Positions 59,568 to 64,000 of a DNA stretch of 64,000 nt are shown here, in pieces. Under the pieces are notes generated by a model. The model ran no database searches. It was not told the origin of the DNA and saw nothing but the letters and a program-made list of their open reading frames with translations. Every line of letters starts with the position of its first letter. Position 1 is the first letter of the stretch. The position numbers and the translations under genes were made by a program. Source of the DNA: Acorus gramineus (lineage: Eukaryota; Streptophyta; Magnoliopsida; Acorales; Acoraceae). The stretch is from assembly GCA_030737835.1 (NCBI GenBank), contig JAUJYN010000013.1:2709484-2773483 (forward strand). The letters are read 5' to 3'.

Positions 59568-60830
59568 CTGCATCAATCATGAGTTCATAAAAAATTCAAC
59601 ATGTTTTCCGTCGTCTAAAATAAAGAATATATTGGATAAAAATCGAAATGGATAAATTAATTTCAGCTATGGGACATCAGTAGATTGTTGTAAAATAAAT
59701 TCACATAATTTCACATGGAGAGCATCTTTCTTTTCTGTCCCATCCATAAAAGAGGGTAATGTCTTTCACATTTTCTAACAACAAAAGTCATCAATTTTAG
59801 TCCATTTTGATATAGGCTTCTCTATTAACAGATTTATAGATAAAGAGTAGACTAGTCTTCATGTATGAGGCCTTATAACCGCAATGCAAAATCCGGCAAT
59901 TCCATCTTATTCCCCTTATAGAGATCAATGGTATCAAAAACATACGTTGCTTTATTCTATTTGATTAGTACATGGAATAGTGGGAAATACATATAAAAAA
60001 ACAAAATACATTGATAGCAAGCATGATTTAGTTTTAATCAATAGAGTCAAGACTCAAGTCAATCTCTAGCATCCACACAAACAAATCAGATAATTAGAAC
60101 ATTAGTTAAAATACTTGAATAAACTGGAAGCCTAAAACCCATTAAAAGTTCCATCAAATAAGAAGGAAAAAAAAACAGGGATTTTGATCTAGAACATCCA
60201 CTGAGTTGTATGATAATGAGAACACAATGAAAATCATCATAAAGAAATGCCTAAAGAAGAAAAAAAAACATTTAAGAAATCAAACTACTTCAAAATATAA
60301 AGAGAACAAATAGAAGCCTCATAAACCAAAGCCATGCAATCAAAATCATAATTCTTCAATCACAATTATATCTATCTTTCGTTCAAAATACAAACGAAAT
60401 CATCCGCGCGTGAGGAACCTCCCCAACAAAAACCTGATGGAAAAAAAAATTTATAATAAAACACACACACAAAACACACAGTAAAAAAACACAAACCATT
60501 CATTCATCGAAAGAGACTCCCGAAGACATCTCATCTATCAAAAATCAAATATTCACATAAAAACACATCTTTCACTCAAAATTCACACTCAAACAGAGGA
60601 AGAAAATCAACCCACACACTCACCAACGAAAACCTACAACCCAAAACCAAATCTTTCCTACCAACATATAAAGCTCTCCCATAAATACCTTCCAAGCTGT
60701 CGATGCTCTTCAGAGCCGGATCTGACGCCGTCGATGCTCTTCGAGTCGGATTTCGCAGTGTGGACGACGAAAATGGGGGATCGGAGGAGGTCTTCCTATA
60801 GATGGAAGATTAGGGTTTGGGTCTCTTTTT

Positions 60831-60850
60831 GGGGGGGGGGGGGGGGGGGG
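60831..60850 (+). repeat. Poly-G tract (20 G)
   Basis: Uninterrupted G run inside the Pack-MULE, next to a GC-rich block (60690-60800) that looks like a captured or native 5' region. Confidence 0.9.
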
Positions 60851-60956
60851 AACGTTTGGGTTTCACAGGGGTTTAATGAGGGACATAAGGGAGAGATCAC
60901 ATAAAAAATGGAATGGCAGTTAGTATCAGGGACCTAAACATAATACATTTGGTATT

Positions 60957-61041
60957 TTAGGGACCTAAAGAAAAGAAGAAAAAATCAAGGGACCTATTGT
61001 TATTACACAGGTGTTTTCAGGGGTCTCTAATTAATTTTTCC
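60957..61041 (-). repeat. Right TIR of the Pack-MULE
   Basis: On the minus strand GGAAAAATTAATTAGAGACC; roughly 85% alike to the left TIR by eye. Confidence 0.85.
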
Positions 61042-61129
61042 AAATAAAAAAAAATACACTCTTGTATCTTAGTAGATATATCATTTCATATAATAGTACT
61101 TTAATGAGAGTATTTGATTTTTTTTAAAA

Positions 61130-61442
61130 AAAAATGGTGTAGACTACAAATGGTGCTGCACGAGTGTTGAGCATATCATTTTCCTTGACTCTTAATTACT
61201 TATGAATGATGTTACATTCAATTTTTTTTTGCAGTCCTATGTATCTCATTAGTCCCCTCTAGTCACAATAATATGATATATACTATTATTAAAAAAATAT
61301 CACATTTTTGTTTTTATAAATGATAATGTATTTCATCTTTATAAAAATATATATCTTATTAGATTATGTATATGATTTTAAAAAATAAAAACATAGGCGG
61401 ACTAGGTTTAGGACTGAAAATGGGATAAGTGTAACATTTTCC
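61130..61442 (-). repeat. Worn copy of MITE 'R'
   Basis: Ends GGATAAGTGTAACATTTTCC like the R terminus (GAGTGTATCATTTTCC) and contains ATATATCTTATTAGATTATG and AAAAATAAAAACA. A partial terminus-like GAGTGTTGAGCATATCATTTTCC-type string near 61165 hints at two overlapping remnants. Confidence 0.45.
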
Positions 61443-62459
61443 ATCACAATCACTTGAGCTTATTGATATGCATCAAATTGCTCAATTAATGGGCCAAGAA
61501 ATTGAAGTTGCTTAATTAAATATTAAAAATTGTTAGAGATTGTCAATCTTGTAGTTATTTTACCGGTCCGAATATGTGTTGAATTTTCAAATTTGTATAT
61601 TTGTGTGATTAATACATGTAGGTGCAAAAAATGCACCTACTGTAATGTTGTCATACTTATGAATATTCTCGATTAATCACATAGTATTTGGGGTGATCAA
61701 ATGTATATTTAGACCAAATCAAATCCTAATTAATAGATATTAATTGAGATTTGTCTCCACGTATCAAAGTGAATATCAATATTTTAGGACTAATATTTTA
61801 GGACTGTTTGGATTCAAATCCAATTTTCAAAACCTCCATAAATATACTCAACAAAGAGAGAGGAAAAGAGACATTCATATACACCACACAAGGTGAGACA
61901 GAGAAGAACAGATACAGAAAATCATGTGCACAAAAACTATTTTCTATTCTTACTTCTACTATTATACTGACATGACTGTCAGTGAGTTCCCCCTCTTTTT
62001 ACAGGTCCCTCCTCGCTACGTCAATCGGATCCTCTCATTTTTTTGGTGGTGCACCGATTAGGATGACAGAATCGGATACCTCCAATACATGCATTCATAA
62101 ATATATACAATTGAGTATACGTTTCTCGAGTATATACTGGTTAAACTTAGTATATATGAATATATTTTCATTTTTACATGAATATATATACACACACACA
62201 TGACGTCTTGACTCTCGAGTATCGTCTATCTAGTTTGATTTTGTTTATTTTGTGGTTATAATTTTGTTGAAAATGTACAGTTATGTGCGCGAGCGCGTGT
62301 TTTTTATATATTGAAATAAAGAAAAGCAGACAACGAAAGCCGCAGACAACGAAAGCCGCAAAGCAACAAAAGATTATAAAAAAAAAAAAAAAGAGCACTC
62401 GCGCGAGCGCATGCGCGGTCGGAGCGCAAATAACAACCTTTGCACCGGGTCCCGCGTCG
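61443..62459. other. Non-coding DNA, nothing recognised
   Basis: AT-rich, with a 9-bp-arm hairpin at 61618-61640 and a CA run near 62190. ORFs are short and featureless. Confidence 0.5.
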
Positions 62460-62640
62460 CACCATCGACGTCCATTCTCGGGTCCATCTCTCCCTGATCC
62501 GTCCATTCCGCACGAGCACCATATCCACCGTCGGATCACAAAAGAATCCGATATCCTGAATCAGAACCCGCCACGTGTCAAAACCACTTTTAACGAGAAG
62601 AATAATCCGACGGTTGACATCTTATCCTGAATGAACGGAC
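62460..62640 (+). promoter_or_regulatory. Promoter-like stretch with G-box and W-box words
   Basis: Base composition rises here. It holds GCCACGTGTC (CACGTG core at 62572-62577), the core of ABRE/G-box sites bound by bZIP and bHLH factors, and CGGTTGACAT (W-box core TTGAC) near 62611, with repeated CCGTCGGAT/ATCCGACGG words. It may drive a gene to the right whose coding part lies outside the window. Inference only. Confidence 0.35.
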
Positions 62641-64000
62641 AGGATTTTTCCGAGAGTTCCCGATTCGTGGGGCGAGTTGAACGAGTGTCTTAAGCGCGGT
62701 TGAGAAAAAAATCGTCGGGTTCGAACCCGAGAACGACCAACCCTGGTTAAAATCGGTGGACATTTCACGTGTTTTTTTTCAAAATCGGCTGATTTTTGTT
62801 TTCTTCTCTTTGAATAACTGTTAAAAGTGCCTCCATTTTCGGCTTCTTCTGTGGTTTGATTGTCGGACTTCGAAAGATAAAAATTTTTACACACGAAAGG
62901 GTTTGGTGGTCTCTGGCGATCTATTTGAAGGTCAAAATGCGAATTTTTTCACAAGATCAATTGGATTACATTTTCATTTTTTAAATTCTTTGATGTTGTG
63001 TTTTTTAATGGTGTTGGTACTCTCGTTTATGTGAAGTGTGTTGTATGATGTAAAAGCTGCTCTTTTTATATTTATATATATATAAGTTTGAATTTGTTAT
63101 TATAAGCAGTTGGGTTTTTATTTGTTTGTTTCAAAATGATGAAAAAGGGCGTTTTTTTTACACAATTTAAAGTGATATGTGTTTTTTTTTTTTCCATTGC
63201 ATATTTACATTTTTTGTTGTTGGAACTGGATCATAAACTCAATTATTTTTTTCTTGGATCATGTTTAAATAGAAGGAATTAAATTTAGGTTATTTACATG
63301 ATGTTTGAGATTGCATTGCCAGTTGGTAGAACCTATATTGGCTTACAATGGATTTGCAGATAATTGAATTCTAGTAAGAATTTGATTTCATAATGCTTTG
63401 AATCTCATGCCGGCAATTTATATCTTATGTTAATTCAATCCTTGCTTGGTTGAGAATGTTCTGATGCATTGCATTTTCTATTAGGATATGTATTGCTTCC
63501 AACCCTAGGTATAATTATCTTAGGATTCTCAGAATTGCATATTATGCTTAGCCTTTGTAGAAGGTATTTGGGGAGGCTCCTTGTTTCCCCCCATCACCAT
63601 GGGTATGTTTATATGAAATTTGGTGAAACCTTCTCTCATAGATTTACTTAATTGTGTTGCAGTTAAAAGATAAATCTCAACGCTATGCCGTGGATGTCTT
63701 CATCTTTTGTTATTTATAGCAAAAAGTGCGCTTTCTTTGTGGTGTTCATTCGTTTTATTCTGTATGTCTTGATTTGCCTATTTTTCCCCTTTTGTTACTT
63801 GGGATTTTCTTAATGGAAATATTTCTGAACAAATTGTCTTTTTAGAATCATTGGATCCCTGTAAATCATGAGTTTATGGGTTATATTTCTTTTTTGTTGA
63901 ATTGTGAAGAATTATAAACTTGTTACGTTTTGTCTTTAATCCTTTTCTTGTGCTTTCTGTGACTTTGTAGGTAAGCTATTTATAGGTTTGTTCGAGGGGA
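62641..64000. other. Possible 5' UTR/intron of a gene beyond the window
   Basis: No coding exon can be supported. T-rich, intron-like sequence dominates after 62950. Confidence 0.3.

Larger units (their letters stand above)
57353..61041. mobile_element. Pack-MULE with captured glycerol kinase fragment
   Basis: TIRs of about 85 bp (57353-57437 and 60957-61041) share AATTAATTAGAG, CAATAGGTCCCTTGA and CTTCTTTTCTTT in inverse order. The flank is AAATAAAAA on both sides (57344-57352, 61042-61050), 9 bp, though low in complexity. Inside: a C-rich 5' region (57640-57800), a transposase SWIM/zinc-knuckle relic, a tandem repeat array, and on the minus strand a glycerol kinase piece. No complete transposase. 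Confidence 0.85.

Overview
The window is nuclear DNA of a flowering plant, probably an AT-rich eudicot or woody dicot. The evidence is GT-AG spliced genes of plant-specific families (CYP72-type P450s, a plant CTD small-phosphatase-like protein), PIF/Harbinger, MULE, hAT and Copia/Gypsy elements with plant-type termini, a plant mobile domain (PMD) relic and tRNA-iMet primer sites. The species cannot be read from the sequence. No CRISPR array, rRNA gene or convincing tRNA gene was seen.

Layout. 0-9 kb: the 3' part of a long Gypsy-type LTR, then a decayed PIF/Harbinger element (MYB/SANT ORF1 and DDE transposase ORF2) whose ORF1 is split by a 2.5-kb solo LTR, followed by an odd viroplasmin-like plus membrane-segment ORF. 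9-13.6 kb: non-coding DNA with two related hAT-type elements and a MULE-type MITE. 14.4-23.1 kb: one apparently intact host gene on the minus strand, a CTD small phosphatase-like protein (372 aa from four coding exons), with a hAT MITE in an intron. 25-34 kb: a diverged copy of P450 3'-flanking DNA carrying a 278-bp MITE and a MULE that encodes both MuDR transposase and PMD relics and has been rearranged by an internal inversion. 34.7-54.8 kb: a small CYP72A-type P450 cluster. Gene 1 (plus) is split by a Copia element inside its oxygen-activation motif. A last-exon fragment follows, then a nested MITE plus short-LTR Copia, then gene 3 (minus), which looks intact. 57.3-61.0 kb: a MULE with TIRs and 9-bp target duplications that has captured part of a glycerol kinase gene (Pack-MULE). 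61-64 kb: no supported gene, but a promoter-like stretch with a G-box.

How it fits together. Only two genes look functional: the CTD phosphatase-like gene and P450 gene 3. The P450 region grew by segmental duplication: three copies of the same 3'-flanking sequence are recognisable. These copies act as empty-site references, so the order of later insertions can be read directly. The most notable results are the rearranged MULE/PMD element, the glycerol-kinase Pack-MULE, a MITE family with perfect 9-bp target duplications, and a P450 allele broken at one codon by a clean Copia insertion. All similarity statements come from reading by eye; no database search was run.
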